Of a DNA stretch of 64,000 bases, positions 1-8,151 are shown piece after piece. The position numbers and the translations under genes are program-made. The first letter of the stretch is position 1. Each line of letters opens with the position of its first letter. The DNA is taken from contig CAWGFO010000001.1 in the NCBI GenBank assembly GCA_963821925.1, positions 930,001-994,000 on the forward strand, read 5' to 3'. Source of the stretch: JAOUEA01 sp963821925 (GTDB lineage: Bacteria > Actinomycetota > UBA4738 > HRBIN12). The notes below the pieces were generated by a model. That model was not told the DNA's origin and did not search any database. It saw only the letters and a list, made by a program, of their open reading frames with translations.

Positions 1-488
1 CGGTCGTGCCAGCGCGCCGCGAGCGTGGCGATCGGACGGGCGTCGTCGGTGGTGCGCATCGCGGTGAGGATCGTGCGGACGTCGATCCCACGGTCGACGC
101 CCGCCTCGCGGAACCCGCCCAGGACCGCCTCGACGATCGCGTCGAGGGCGAGCCCCTGTTGCCGATGCAGCTCGGGCGCGTAACGAACCTCTGCGTAGAC
201 GATGCCGTCGGCCGCGAGGTCCTCGGCGCACTCACGCGCGACGCGCGCGAGCGCATCGGGCGTCTGCATCACGCCCACGGTGTGGGCGAACGTCTCGAGG
301 TACAGCACCAGATCCTTGCGATCCGCACCTCGACGGATCCAGGTCTCGAGATCGCCCGGATCGTCGGTCGGCAGGCCCCGGTAGCCGGTCTCGTCGGCGA
401 GTTCCACGATCGTGGCGGGCCGCAGACCGCCGTCGAGGTGGTCGTGCAGGAGCACTTTCGGGGCACGCCGTATCGCCTCGACGTTCAC
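1..488 (-). CDS. add: Adenosine deaminase, N-terminal part (cut by window edge)
   Basis: Cytosolic zinc hydrolase of purine salvage that converts adenosine to inosine. The reading frame starts at a GTG at 488 with an AAGGA site six bases upstream and runs off the left edge, so only the first ~162 residues are present. Near the N-terminus it reads PKVLLHDHLDGG, the metal-binding HxH strand of the amidohydrolase barrel (family knowledge: usually HxHL(D/E)G). Further on EVRYAPELH is a typical adenosine deaminase signature. The C-terminal His and Asp ligands lie outside the window. The GTGA at its start overlaps the stop of a possible small upstream ORF, suggesting translational coupling. AMP deaminase or adenine deaminase are less likely given this N-terminal motif. 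Confidence 0.9.
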   Translation of the reverse strand, partial: MNVEAIRRAPKVLLHDHLDGGLRPATIVELADETGYRGLPTDDPGDLETWIRRGADRKDLVLYLETFAHTVGVMQTPDALARVARECAEDLAADGIVYAEVRYAPELHRQQGLALDAIVEAVLGGFREAGVDRGIDVRTILTAMRTTDDARPIATLAARWHD

Positions 489-748
489 ACACGTTCCTTA
501 CTCGACCACGACGGAGGCGGCAACCCGGAGCCGCTGCGCGGCGCCTGGGCCGCCCGGGCACCGACCGCGATCGGCGTGCGCTCGACCACGACGGGTTCCT
601 CCACCGCGGGGCGCTCCTTCAGCGGCAGCGTGGCGCTACGCTCGCAGCGCCCAACAGGAGGAGGGTCACGACCAGGGGGTTTCCGCCGGCCGATCCGATC
701 GCCTCAGCTGGCCCGGCGGAGCGGATCGTCCGGCTCGACCGCGTCCAT
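485..748 (-). pseudogene. Possible small membrane protein with broken frame, upstream of add
   Basis: Between the PAP2 gene and add there is no intact gene, but three minus-strand frames join into a plausible small protein. ATG at 748 starts MDAVEPDDPLRRAS. A shifted frame then carries the hydrophobic stretch NPLVVTLLLLGAASVA, and a third frame carries a polar tail ending KERV. Its stop overlaps the add GTG as GTGA. The total length (264 bases) is a multiple of three, as expected if three single-base insertions broke one ORF, and similar frame changes occur elsewhere here. A 14-base direct repeat, ctcgaccacgacgg, lies at 501-514 and 581-594. The SD-like GGAGG sits too close to the ATG. No family recognised; it may simply be noncoding. 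Confidence 0.3.
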
Positions 749-763
749 GCCTCCTGAGATGTC

Positions 764-1645
764 CTACCGCGGGAGGCGATCCAGCTCGGCGCGAGGACTC
801 GGCGCCCCAGCGCCGGCGGGATCCGTGACGATCGGCTCCCCGAACCGAAGGAACCGTCCGCCGACCGCGATCGCGCACACGGCGAACCATGCCCATCCCA
901 TCGCAAGCCCGGCCACGACGTCCGTGCTCCAGTGGACGCCGAGCAGCATCCGTGACATCCCGACCGCCACGGCGATCGCGGCAGCCGAGCCGGCGAGCGC
1001 CGCACGCACGCGGGTTGACCTGCCGCGTGACAGCAGCAGCGCGAACCCAGCGAACACCGCGGCCGCTGCCGCCGAGTGTCCGCTCGGGAAGGACGATCCC
1101 GAGAACGGGGCGAGCGGGTCGATCGCGGGCCGAGCCCGAGCGACCGCGAGCTTCACGAGGTTCACCGTGAGGATCTCCCCCGCCACCACGAGCGCTAGGA
1201 AGAGCCAGAGCGACCGGCTCGGTCGCCGCCGGTGCTCGAGCGCACCGATCACGACGGCCAAGACGACCACGACGGGCGTCGAGCCCAGCTGCGTGGTCGC
1301 TCGCAGCAGCGCGGTCGAGACGCCGGTGGCATGGGCGTGGGCCCACGTGGCCACCGCAGCGTCGACGTCGAGGACGTCCGCGTTCGCGCGGATCAAGTAG
1401 GCGAGCAGGCCGACGACCACGCCACCCGCGATCACGAGCGTGCAGGCGACGCTCAGGGCCAGGCCGGTCGCGCTCGTTGCGTCCAGCCGAGCGCGCACGA
1501 ACCGCGTTACGCGATGTTGCGCGGCCTCTTCCTCCACCGCCCGGCTCACGGACGCAGCGGGGTCCGCCGACGGCCACCGACCGACCGAGACGGCCGTCGC
1601 GAGGCCCGCGATCACGCTCGTCGTCAGTGTCACGATGATGACCAC
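764..1645 (-). CDS. PAP2 superfamily membrane phosphatase
   Basis: Integral-membrane phosphatase of the type 2 phosphatidic acid phosphatase family, acting on lipid phosphates such as phosphatidate, phosphatidylglycerophosphate or undecaprenyl pyrophosphate (family knowledge; substrate not deducible). The three signature motifs are visible: KLAVARARP near residue 165, PSGHSAAA near 187 and SRMLLGVHWSTD near 235, the last two supplying the catalytic His residues. About five or six hydrophobic segments are present. The GTG start at 1645 was chosen because GGAGGAG lies seven bases upstream and a TM segment begins immediately. A longer in-frame extension exists but is not convincing. It is divergent from the small membrane protein at 1869. 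A second PAP2 gene lies at 4085. Confidence 0.85.
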   Translation of the reverse strand: MVIIVTLTTSVIAGLATAVSVGRWPSADPAASVSRAVEEEAAQHRVTRFVRARLDATSATGLALSVACTLVIAGGVVVGLLAYLIRANADVLDVDAAVATWAHAHATGVSTALLRATTQLGSTPVVVVLAVVIGALEHRRRPSRSLWLFLALVVAGEILTVNLVKLAVARARPAIDPLAPFSGSSFPSGHSAAAAAVFAGFALLLSRGRSTRVRAALAGSAAAIAVAVGMSRMLLGVHWSTDVVAGLAMGWAWFAVCAIAVGGRFLRFGEPIVTDPAGAGAPSPRAELDRLPR

Positions 1646-1868
1646 GCGCCGTGCTCCTCCCCCGCTGGCCGTCGGTCGGCGGCCGAGCCCGATGTGTACC
1701 CACCTCCATCGGGGAGAAACGCCCGCACGTGCGAGACACGAGCGCGACCACCAGCCGGAGTTCGGCATGACCGATCCGCGCGTTTCATCCGCATCAAGGC
1801 TGGGAAGAGCCCCGAAGACATCGTCGCGGCCGGTTGCGTCGCGACACTCAAGGGAAAGGGGCAACACC

Positions 1869-2063
1869 ATGCTGGAGTCCATCACCGCGGTCCTGGCCGC
1901 GAACAACGGGAACGGCGCGCTCGGCACGATCCTTTGGATCATCGCCGCCGTCCTCGTGATCGCCGGGATCGTCTCGATCGTCCGTGGCGCGATCCTCTGG
2001 GGGATCGTGCTGATCATCGTCGGCCTGTTGGTGGGCCCCGGTGGCGTGAGCATCTTCACCTAA
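1869..2063 (+). CDS. Small two-TM hydrophobic protein
   Basis: A 64-residue protein that is almost entirely two hydrophobic helices, with the C-terminal motif GPGGVSIF, seen in small conserved actinobacterial membrane proteins of unknown role. The ATG follows an A/G-rich stretch (gggaaagggg) that can act as SD. It is followed ten bases after its stop by the TM-helix-repeat channel gene at 2073, so the two are probably co-transcribed. No catalytic residues are seen. The length and lack of polar loops make an accessory or structural membrane role likely, but this is inference. Confidence 0.7.
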   Translation: MLESITAVLAANNGNGALGTILWIIAAVLVIAGIVSIVRGAILWGIVLIIVGLLVGPGGVSIFT

Positions 2064-2072
2064 GGAGACCCG

Positions 2073-2855
2073 ATGATCGCAGACGTCGACCTCACGGGCG
2101 GGCTCGAGACCGCGTGGGAGCACGTGGTCACGTTCGCGCCCAAGCTGCTCGGCTTCTTCCTGATCCTGCTGATCGGCTTCTTCATCGCCAAGGCCGTCTC
2201 GAAGCTGGTCGACTCGCTCCTGGAGCGGGTCGGCTTCGACGGCTGGGTCGAACACGGTGCCGCCTCCGTCGGCGCCGCGTTCCGGCGCAGCAACACCGAG
2301 CCATCCGACGTGATCGGCGTGATCGCGTTCTGGACCGTGTTCCTGATCGCGCTGCAGCTCGCCTTCGGGATCTGGGGTCCCAACCCGATCAGCGAGCTGA
2401 TCCAGAGCCTGATCGCCTACCTGCCCAACGTGATCGCGGCCGTGATCATCCTCGTGATCGCCGGGGCGATCGCCCGGTTCGTGACCGACGTGCTCACGCC
2501 GATGCTGGGCGCGGTGGCGGGCGGGCGCTGGATCGCGCGGGCGGCGGGGATCGCGATCTTGATCGTCGGCGTGTTCGCGGCGCTCGACCAGCTGAACATC
2601 GCGCCGGTGATCGTGACCGGTCTGTTCTACGGGTTGCTCGTGGCGCTCGTGGGATCGATCGTGGTGGCCTTCGGCGGTGGCGGCATCCCCGTCGCTCGCG
2701 AGTACCTGGGCCGATGGTCCACGCGCGCGCAGCTCAAGACCGAGGAGATCAAGGACAGCGTCCAGATGAACGAGTCGCGGCAGCCGGAGGCACCGATGCC
2801 CCCCGCGCCGATGGAGCCAGCCGCACCGGCCGGCGAGCCGACACAGCGGCTGTAG
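2073..2855 (+). CDS. TM-helix-repeat membrane protein (mechanosensitive-channel related, CmpX-like)
   Basis: A 260-residue protein with about five hydrophobic helices made of repeated units, each with a helix followed by an amphipathic stretch (for example LLGFFLILLIGFFIAKAV near residue 27 and VIAAVIILVIAGAIARFV near 125). This is the conserved TM_helix repeat organisation of CmpX-type proteins related to the pore helices of MscS channels (family knowledge). The last ~45 residues are polar and Pro/Glu-rich, probably cytoplasmic. ATG 2073 follows AAGGAGA. It shares a short operon with the small protein upstream. No MscS beta domain is present, so conductance is uncertain; envelope-stress sensing is the usual suggestion. 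Confidence 0.75.
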   Translation: MIADVDLTGGLETAWEHVVTFAPKLLGFFLILLIGFFIAKAVSKLVDSLLERVGFDGWVEHGAASVGAAFRRSNTEPSDVIGVIAFWTVFLIALQLAFGIWGPNPISELIQSLIAYLPNVIAAVIILVIAGAIARFVTDVLTPMLGAVAGGRWIARAAGIAILIVGVFAALDQLNIAPVIVTGLFYGLLVALVGSIVVAFGGGGIPVAREYLGRWSTRAQLKTEEIKDSVQMNESRQPEAPMPPAPMEPAAPAGEPTQRL

Positions 2856-2996
2856 CGTTCCCCGGGGACCGGTGGTCTTCCGTTCGAGCGGGCGGACTGC
2901 CGGAGACCGGGGGGCGCCCCGTACTCACCCTCGGGCGCCCTCAGTCTGGCCCCGAGCGAGACGGCCGGGACCGATCGCGAACAAGGAGGCACGCCC

Positions 2997-3488
2997 GTGC
3001 AGCGCATCGAGCATGAGATCGTCGTCCATCGTCCCGTGTCCGTCGTCTACGACCAATGGACGCAGTTCGAGGAGTTCCCGAGGTTCATGGAAGGTGTGGA
3101 ACGCGTCGAGCAGCTGGACGACGCGCTCGTGCACTGGGTCGCCGAGATCGCGGGTGTGCGGCGTGAGTGGGAGGCCGAGATCGTGCACCAGGAGCCCGAC
3201 CACACGATCGCCTGGCGGGGCTTCGGCGGTCCCGAGAACAGCGGCCTCGTGACGTTCGTGCCCCTCGACGACAAGCGGGCACGCGTCCGCGTCGCGATCG
3301 AGTGGGCGCCGGGCGACGCCGTCGAAACGGCCGCGGAGCTCTTCGGGATCGCCGACCGGCGGGTCGCGGGCGACCTGGAGCGGTTCAAGACGTTCATCGA
3401 GTCACGGCCGGCCCCGACCGGCGCCTGGCGCGGCACGATCTCGCCTGCGGTGGCGCCGCCAGACTCGGACCTCTATGACCGGCTGTGA
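2997..3488 (+). CDS. SRPBCC family (cyclase/dehydrase-like) protein
   Basis: A 163-residue START/Bet v1-fold protein of the polyketide cyclase/dehydrase-like group. The opening IEHEIVVHRPVSVVYDQWTQ and the following EEFPRFMEGVE are hallmarks of this family, whose fold forms a hydrophobic pocket that binds a small lipophilic ligand. The internal FGGPENSGLVTF and the C-terminal helix with DLERFKTFIE complete the domain. Start GTG 2997 is supported by AAGGAGG eight bases upstream (2983-2989). Flanking genes encode membrane or stress-type proteins, so a role in envelope stress or lipid handling fits, but the ligand cannot be named. Confidence 0.8.
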   Translation: MQRIEHEIVVHRPVSVVYDQWTQFEEFPRFMEGVERVEQLDDALVHWVAEIAGVRREWEAEIVHQEPDHTIAWRGFGGPENSGLVTFVPLDDKRARVRVAIEWAPGDAVETAAELFGIADRRVAGDLERFKTFIESRPAPTGAWRGTISPAVAPPDSDLYDRL

Positions 3489-3566
3489 ACCCGTGCCGGT
3501 TGCGCGCGCTGTGCCACGTGGACGACCGGCGTTAGGCTGGCAGGCAGCAGGCCCGAGGAGGTCGAG

Positions 3567-3971
3567 ATGACGGACGAGGCGAAGCAGGCGTGGGGCGACG
3601 TGGGTGAGAAGTTCGCGTCGTGGGGCCGTCGGGTGTCGGACCGCTACAAGGAGTCCGAACACTCCGAGGCCGAGACCGAGGAGACGACACGGGAGCTGCA
3701 GCGTGCGGCACGCGAGGTGATCGACGGGCTGACCCGTGGCGTCACCGCCGTGGGTGGGACCCTCCGCGACCACGAAGCGACCGAGGACCTGAAGGCGGCC
3801 GTCGGCGCCCTCGGTGACGCCATCACCGCGACGGTGACCGAGGCGACCGATGCGATCCGATCGGGCAAGAAGTCTGAGGGTTCCGCCGAGCCGCCGGCGC
3901 CTCCGCAGCCAGAACCGGAGCCGCCGGAGCAAGAAGTAACGCCGGAGCCGAAGGAGCCGCCGACCACGTAG
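3567..3971 (+). CDS. Hypothetical helical protein with Pro/Glu-rich tail
   Basis: A 134-residue soluble protein, not recognised. The first ~100 residues are charged and helix-forming with heptad-like spacing (for example AKQAWGDVGEKFASWGRRV and LKAAVGALGDAITATVTEAT). The last ~30 residues are a low-complexity tail of Pro and Glu. This architecture resembles small actinobacterial proteins of apolipoprotein-like or CsbD-like type, but no catalytic motif is visible. ATG 3567 follows CGAGGAGG. It lies between the SRPBCC gene and the lipid-phosphatase operon on the same strand. Function unknown. Confidence 0.65.
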   Translation: MTDEAKQAWGDVGEKFASWGRRVSDRYKESEHSEAETEETTRELQRAAREVIDGLTRGVTAVGGTLRDHEATEDLKAAVGALGDAITATVTEATDAIRSGKKSEGSAEPPAPPQPEPEPPEQEVTPEPKEPPTT

Positions 3972-4084
3972 CTCCCGGCCGCCCGGCGCCGCCTCGCACG
4001 TGACGCTTCCTCGATCCAGCGAGGCACACGGTCGAGCCCAACCCCGCAGGTTTACCCGGTGACCTGTCGGGGAAACAAGGCGGC

Positions 4085-4909
4085 ATGACACCCACGATCG
4101 AGATCGACACCGACCCAGACCACCACGCGCTCGACCCCTTCGATACCCCCGCTGGAGGGCTCGTACATCGCGTGGCGTGGCGCGCCCGACATCGGCATCC
4201 GGTCACCGTCGCGGCGTTGATCTCGATCGTCGGCTTCCTGATCATGGGCGCCGTGATCGTGGGGCTCGGGCTGCTCCTCACCCACGTCCTGCTGGACGGA
4301 GGGCTGGGTCGCTGGGACGAAGGGGTCAACGACTGGTTCGTCACGCACCGCTCGTCGTCGATGAACGCCCTGACCGCCGTCGGAACGACGATCGGCTCGA
4401 CAGGGGCGGTCGTCGCGGTCGCGTTCGTCGCCGTGGTCGTCCTGGCCGTTCGCCGTCTGTGGCAGGAGGTGGGACTGATCGTGATCGCGCTGACGGTCGA
4501 GGTCCTCGTCTTCCTGATGACCACGGTCATCGTGAACCGTCCTCGGCCCACCGTGCCGCGGCTCGATGCGTCGCCGCCGACCTCGAGCTTCCCGTCGGGC
4601 CACACGGCCGCCGCGATCGCGTTGTGGTTCTCCCTCGCGATCGTGATCTCCGTCCATGTCAAGAACGCGCTCGTGCGCGCGCTCGTGTGGGCGGTCGCGT
4701 TCGGTGTCCCTGTGTTCGTGGCCATCTCCCGGCTGTATCGGGGGATGCATCACCCGACGGACGTGATCGCGAGCGTGTTGCTCGGCGCCGGTGCGCTCCT
4801 GACCGCGCTGATCGCGGTGCAGACGGCAACGGCCGTCGCTGATACCCGGCAGGTGGAAACGGAGCGCCGGACGTTGGATACGCCGTCGGACCTCGAGGTG
4901 GCGTCGTGA
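4085..4909 (+). CDS. PAP2 superfamily phosphatase
   Basis: A 274-residue membrane phosphatase with the PAP2 signatures VNRPRPTVPRLD near residue 155, SFPSGHTAAA near 172 and SRLYRGMHHPTDV near 218, and about six TM helices. The Lys usually preceding the first motif is replaced by Thr, a variation I believe is common in actinobacterial members. The likely substrate is a lipid phosphate. The gene heads a tight operon: its TGA overlaps the GTG of the diacylglycerol-kinase-like gene (GTGA at 4906-4909), followed by yihY and a phospholipase-D-type gene. Pairing a lipid kinase and a lipid phosphatase suggests phosphatidate turnover. The start is the first ATG after the upstream gap; its SD is weak. 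Confidence 0.85.
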   Translation: MTPTIEIDTDPDHHALDPFDTPAGGLVHRVAWRARHRHPVTVAALISIVGFLIMGAVIVGLGLLLTHVLLDGGLGRWDEGVNDWFVTHRSSSMNALTAVGTTIGSTGAVVAVAFVAVVVLAVRRLWQEVGLIVIALTVEVLVFLMTTVIVNRPRPTVPRLDASPPTSSFPSGHTAAAIALWFSLAIVISVHVKNALVRALVWAVAFGVPVFVAISRLYRGMHHPTDVIASVLLGAGALLTALIAVQTATAVADTRQVETERRTLDTPSDLEVAS

Positions 4910-5794
4910 CGTCGGTCGCGGTCGTCGCGCATTCGGCCAAGCGCTTGGGCGGCGGACTCGGGGAGCTGCGCGACCTGTTGTCGGCTGAGGGTGTGACCGA
5001 CCCGCATCTGGGCCGAGGTGCCGAAGAGCAAGTTCGCGCCCGGGCGGGTCCGTGAAGCGCTCGACGACGGTGCCGACCTCGTGTTCGTGTGGGGCGGGGA
5101 CGGTACGGTGCAGCGGAGCCTCGGCGAGCTCGCGGGTTCGCCCGCGTCGCTCGCGATCCTGCCCGCCGGCACGGCGAACCTCCTGGCCACCAATCTCGGG
5201 ATCCCACGTGACCTCGAGGCGGCCGTGCGGATCGGACTGCACGGCCGTCGCCGGACGATCGACGTGGGGAACCTGAACGGCGAGCGCTTCGCCGTGATGG
5301 CGGGGACCGGCCTCGACGCGCTCATGATCGAGGACGCCGATGGCGGCATGAAGGATGCCTTCGGCCGCGTGGCGTACCTGTGGACCGGTGCCAAGAACGT
5401 GAGGCGGCAGCCGGTGAGGACGAAGATCCGCGTCGACGGCCATCGCTGGTTCAAGGGGGACGCCTCCTGCGTCCTCGTCGGCAACGTGGGATCGGTCGTC
5501 GGCGGCATCGCCGCGTTCCGCGACGCGCGCCCTGACGACGGCCGGCTCGACGTGGGCGTGGTCACCGCCGACGGCGTCTGGCAGTGGGCGCGCACGTTGG
5601 GCAGGACCGCGTTCGGAGACGCGTCGGCCTCGCCGTTCGTCGAGACGACGACGGCACGGTCGATCGAGATCCGGCTCGACAGGAAGATGCCGTACGAGAT
5701 GGACGGCGGCGAACGTTCGAAGACGAAGCGCATCGACATCGAGGTGGAACCTGCCGCGATCACGGTCTGCGTTCCCGAGGAGGAGTCAGCATGA
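4906..5794 (+). pseudogene. Diacylglycerol kinase / sphingosine kinase-like protein, one frameshift
   Basis: DagK/YegS-type lipid kinase transferring ATP phosphate to a lipid hydroxyl. The first frame begins at GTG 4906 (MTSVAVVAHSAKRLGGG) and reads to about 5004. The rest of the protein continues one base out of phase (IWAEVPKSKFAPG), with the catalytic VWGGDGTVQRSL and PAGTANLLATN motifs intact. One extra base near 5004-5006 restores the expected spacing between DP and IWAEVPKSK, so this is an indel rather than gene loss. It may be a consensus error or a true recent mutation. It overlaps both neighbours by four bases, so the operon architecture argues for an intact functional gene. Confidence 0.8.
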
Positions 5795-6762
5795 GCACGG
5801 CGAGCACGATCCCGGAGACCTGGGACCTCGACGGGGACGATGCCCGTCAGACGATCGAGCGGACGGGGCGACGGCGGCTGCTGCGCGATGCGTTCGCACG
5901 CTTGCGCTGGTCGGACGGGTTCAGTCACGCGCGATCGATCGCGTTCCTCCTCGCCCTGGTCTTCATCGAGGGCGTGATCGCCCTCGTGGGCTTGGCGAGC
6001 GTCCTCGGGTCCGGCGGGTTGAGCGAGGGGATCGTCCGTGGTCTCCAGACTGCGGTGCCGGGGCCTGCGGGTCGGGTCCTGACGGCGGCCGTGTCGCAGG
6101 CACACCAGGCTGGCACCGGCTCCCGATACGTCGCGTTGGCGGCGGGCTCGATCGCCGCGGTCATCACGGGAACCACGCTCCTCGGTCAGTTCGAGCGCGC
6201 GATCAATCGGATCTACGGCGTCGAGCAGGACCGGCCGACGCTCCGGAAGTACGGGAACGCGTTCGTGTTGCTGTGCTCGGCCGGTCTGCTGGCGGTGCTC
6301 GGTTTCGCCTGCGTCGCGCTCGGCCACGTCATCGGCACCGCGTTCCACAACGATCTGTGGACGACCGTGTGGAACGTGGCCCGCTGGCCGGTGGGCCTCC
6401 TCTTCATCACCGGCGCCGTCGTGCTGATCCTCCGGCGCGCCCCGCGCCGGCACCAGCCCGGCTGGTCGTGGTTGTCGTTGGGCGCGCTCCTGGCCGTGGT
6501 GCTGTGGATCGCCGTGACCGCCGCCTTCGATGTCTTCTTCAGCGTCAGCTCGACGTTCGGCCAGACCTACGGTCCGCTCGCCGGCATCGTGGCGCTGCTG
6601 CTCTGGTCGTTGGGATCGGCGATCGCGGTGCTCTACGGCGTGTCCGTGGCCGCGCAGCTCGAGGCCGTGCGTGCGGGCGTCCCTGCACCGCAGCGCACGG
6701 GGAGGACCATCGTGACGGAGCCGCGCCCCGATCGGCAGTCGGTCGCGGTTGCCGATCGCTGA
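5791..6762 (+). CDS. YihY/BrkB family inner-membrane protein
   Basis: A 323-residue polytopic membrane protein of the YihY (formerly virulence factor BrkB) family. A polar N-terminal ~45 residues precede about six TM helices. The family's central segment is visible: GTTLLGQFERAINRIYGVEQ followed by RKYGNAF, and near the end the conserved GPLAGIVALLLWS. The exact function is unknown; the family was once called ribonuclease BN in error, and recent work favours a lipid-transport or envelope role (family knowledge). ATG 5791 overlaps the lipid kinase stop as ATGA, and AGGAGG lies just upstream. Its place between a lipid kinase and a PLD-type enzyme supports a membrane-lipid role. Confidence 0.85.
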   Translation: MSTASTIPETWDLDGDDARQTIERTGRRRLLRDAFARLRWSDGFSHARSIAFLLALVFIEGVIALVGLASVLGSGGLSEGIVRGLQTAVPGPAGRVLTAAVSQAHQAGTGSRYVALAAGSIAAVITGTTLLGQFERAINRIYGVEQDRPTLRKYGNAFVLLCSAGLLAVLGFACVALGHVIGTAFHNDLWTTVWNVARWPVGLLFITGAVVLILRRAPRRHQPGWSWLSLGALLAVVLWIAVTAAFDVFFSVSSTFGQTYGPLAGIVALLLWSLGSAIAVLYGVSVAAQLEAVRAGVPAPQRTGRTIVTEPRPDRQSVAVADR

Positions 6763-6782
6763 CACTGGTGCATGATGACCAC

Positions 6783-7955
6783 ATGGTCGCATCAGATCCC
6801 GAGCACACCGAGCGGATCCGCCGGACCTTGGAAGGCGTGATCGGCGTTCCGGCCACCGAGGGGAACCGGCTGGAGGTCCTGCGCAACGGCGACGAGATCT
6901 TCCCCGCGATGCTCGAGGCGATCGATAGCGCCGAGCACACGATCGACCTCCTGACGTTCGTGTATTGGCAGGGCGAGATCGGGACCCGGTTCGCCGAGTC
7001 GCTCGCGGCGAGGGCACGCGACGGGGTCCGGGTCAGGGTCCTCTTGGACGCGTGGGGTGCGCATCCGATCGAGCGCACCCTGACCGACCTGATGGAAGAG
7101 GCGGGCGTGCAGGTTCGCTGGTTCCGGCCGCTGCGTCGGTTGGAGCCGAGCAAGATGGACCACCGGACCCACCGCAAGGTCATGATCGTCGACGAGGCCG
7201 TCGGCTTCACGGGGGGCGTCGGGATCGCCGACGAGTGGCAGGGGAACGCCCGAGACGAGTCAGAGTGGCGCGACACGCACTTCCGGGTCACCGGCCCCGC
7301 CGTCGACGGACTCCGGGCGGCCTTCCTCGACAACTGGGCCGAGACCGACCCGGTCCTGTTCGAGGAGGGCATCGACCGCTTCCCGCAGCAGCCGCAGCCC
7401 GGACGGTCCGTGGTGCAGTGCGTGCGCGGCGCCTCGGAGACGGGTTGGGCCGACGTGTCCACGCTGTACCTCACGCTGATGCAGCTCGCGGAGCGGCGGC
7501 TGCGGATCACGACCGCGTACTTCGTCCCGGACGAGGACCTCTGCCAGCGACTGTGCGATGCGGCCGACCGCGGGGTGGACGTCCAGATCCTGCTGCCCGG
7601 TCCTCACGCGGACAAGCGCTTCGTCCAGGCGGGCGGCGAGGCCGTCTACGCCCGCTTGATGGAGCACGGGATCGAGATCTGGAACTTCCAGCCGTCGATG
7701 CTCCACGCCAAGGTGATGACCGTGGACGGCATCGCGGCCAACGTCGGGTCCTCGAACCTGAACGCGCGGTCGACGGAGCTCGACGAAGAGGTGAACCTCG
7801 TGGCGCTCGATCCCGAGCTGGTGCGGATCCTCGACGATCAGTTCGAGGAGGATCTCGAGCGCAGCGTGCGGATCGACCCCGAACGCTGGGACGACCGGTC
7901 GATGGGACAGCGGGCGCTCGAGAAGATCGTGAGCCCGCTCCGCGACCACGTCTGA
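6783..7955 (+). CDS. Cardiolipin synthase-like phospholipase D family protein
   Basis: A 390-residue enzyme with two PLD domains, each with an HxKxxxxD motif: HRKVMIVDEAVGFTGG near residue 128 and HAKVMTVDGIAANVGSSNLN near 310. Such soluble or membrane-associated enzymes exchange phosphatidyl groups, most often making cardiolipin. There are no N-terminal TM segments, unlike classical Cls, so it resembles ClsB/YbhO-type proteins. Start ATG 6783 has no clear SD; an in-frame GTG at 6768 is an alternative. It lies 20 bases after yihY and ends the lipid operon begun by the PAP2 gene at 4085. Confidence 0.85.
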   Translation: MVASDPEHTERIRRTLEGVIGVPATEGNRLEVLRNGDEIFPAMLEAIDSAEHTIDLLTFVYWQGEIGTRFAESLAARARDGVRVRVLLDAWGAHPIERTLTDLMEEAGVQVRWFRPLRRLEPSKMDHRTHRKVMIVDEAVGFTGGVGIADEWQGNARDESEWRDTHFRVTGPAVDGLRAAFLDNWAETDPVLFEEGIDRFPQQPQPGRSVVQCVRGASETGWADVSTLYLTLMQLAERRLRITTAYFVPDEDLCQRLCDAADRGVDVQILLPGPHADKRFVQAGGEAVYARLMEHGIEIWNFQPSMLHAKVMTVDGIAANVGSSNLNARSTELDEEVNLVALDPELVRILDDQFEEDLERSVRIDPERWDDRSMGQRALEKIVSPLRDHV

Positions 7956-8151
7956 ACGAGACCGATCGCCGAGCGACGTTCGCCGCCCTCGACGATCAGG
8001 GACCGAGGAACCGCACGGCGATCACGTCGGCGCCGCTGCTCGGCCGGGCCAGGACGACCGGACCACACCCGGGCGGGTCGTCGAAATCCGCCGGTGGTCG
8101 CGTGTGCCGCGAGTCGAACGACCCGAGCGCCACCGCTGGGAAGGTCGCACG

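Noticed and set aside
4750..7017. Long minus-strand open frame opposite DagK, YihY and PLD genes
   Set aside because: No domain signature; the plus-strand genes have family motifs.
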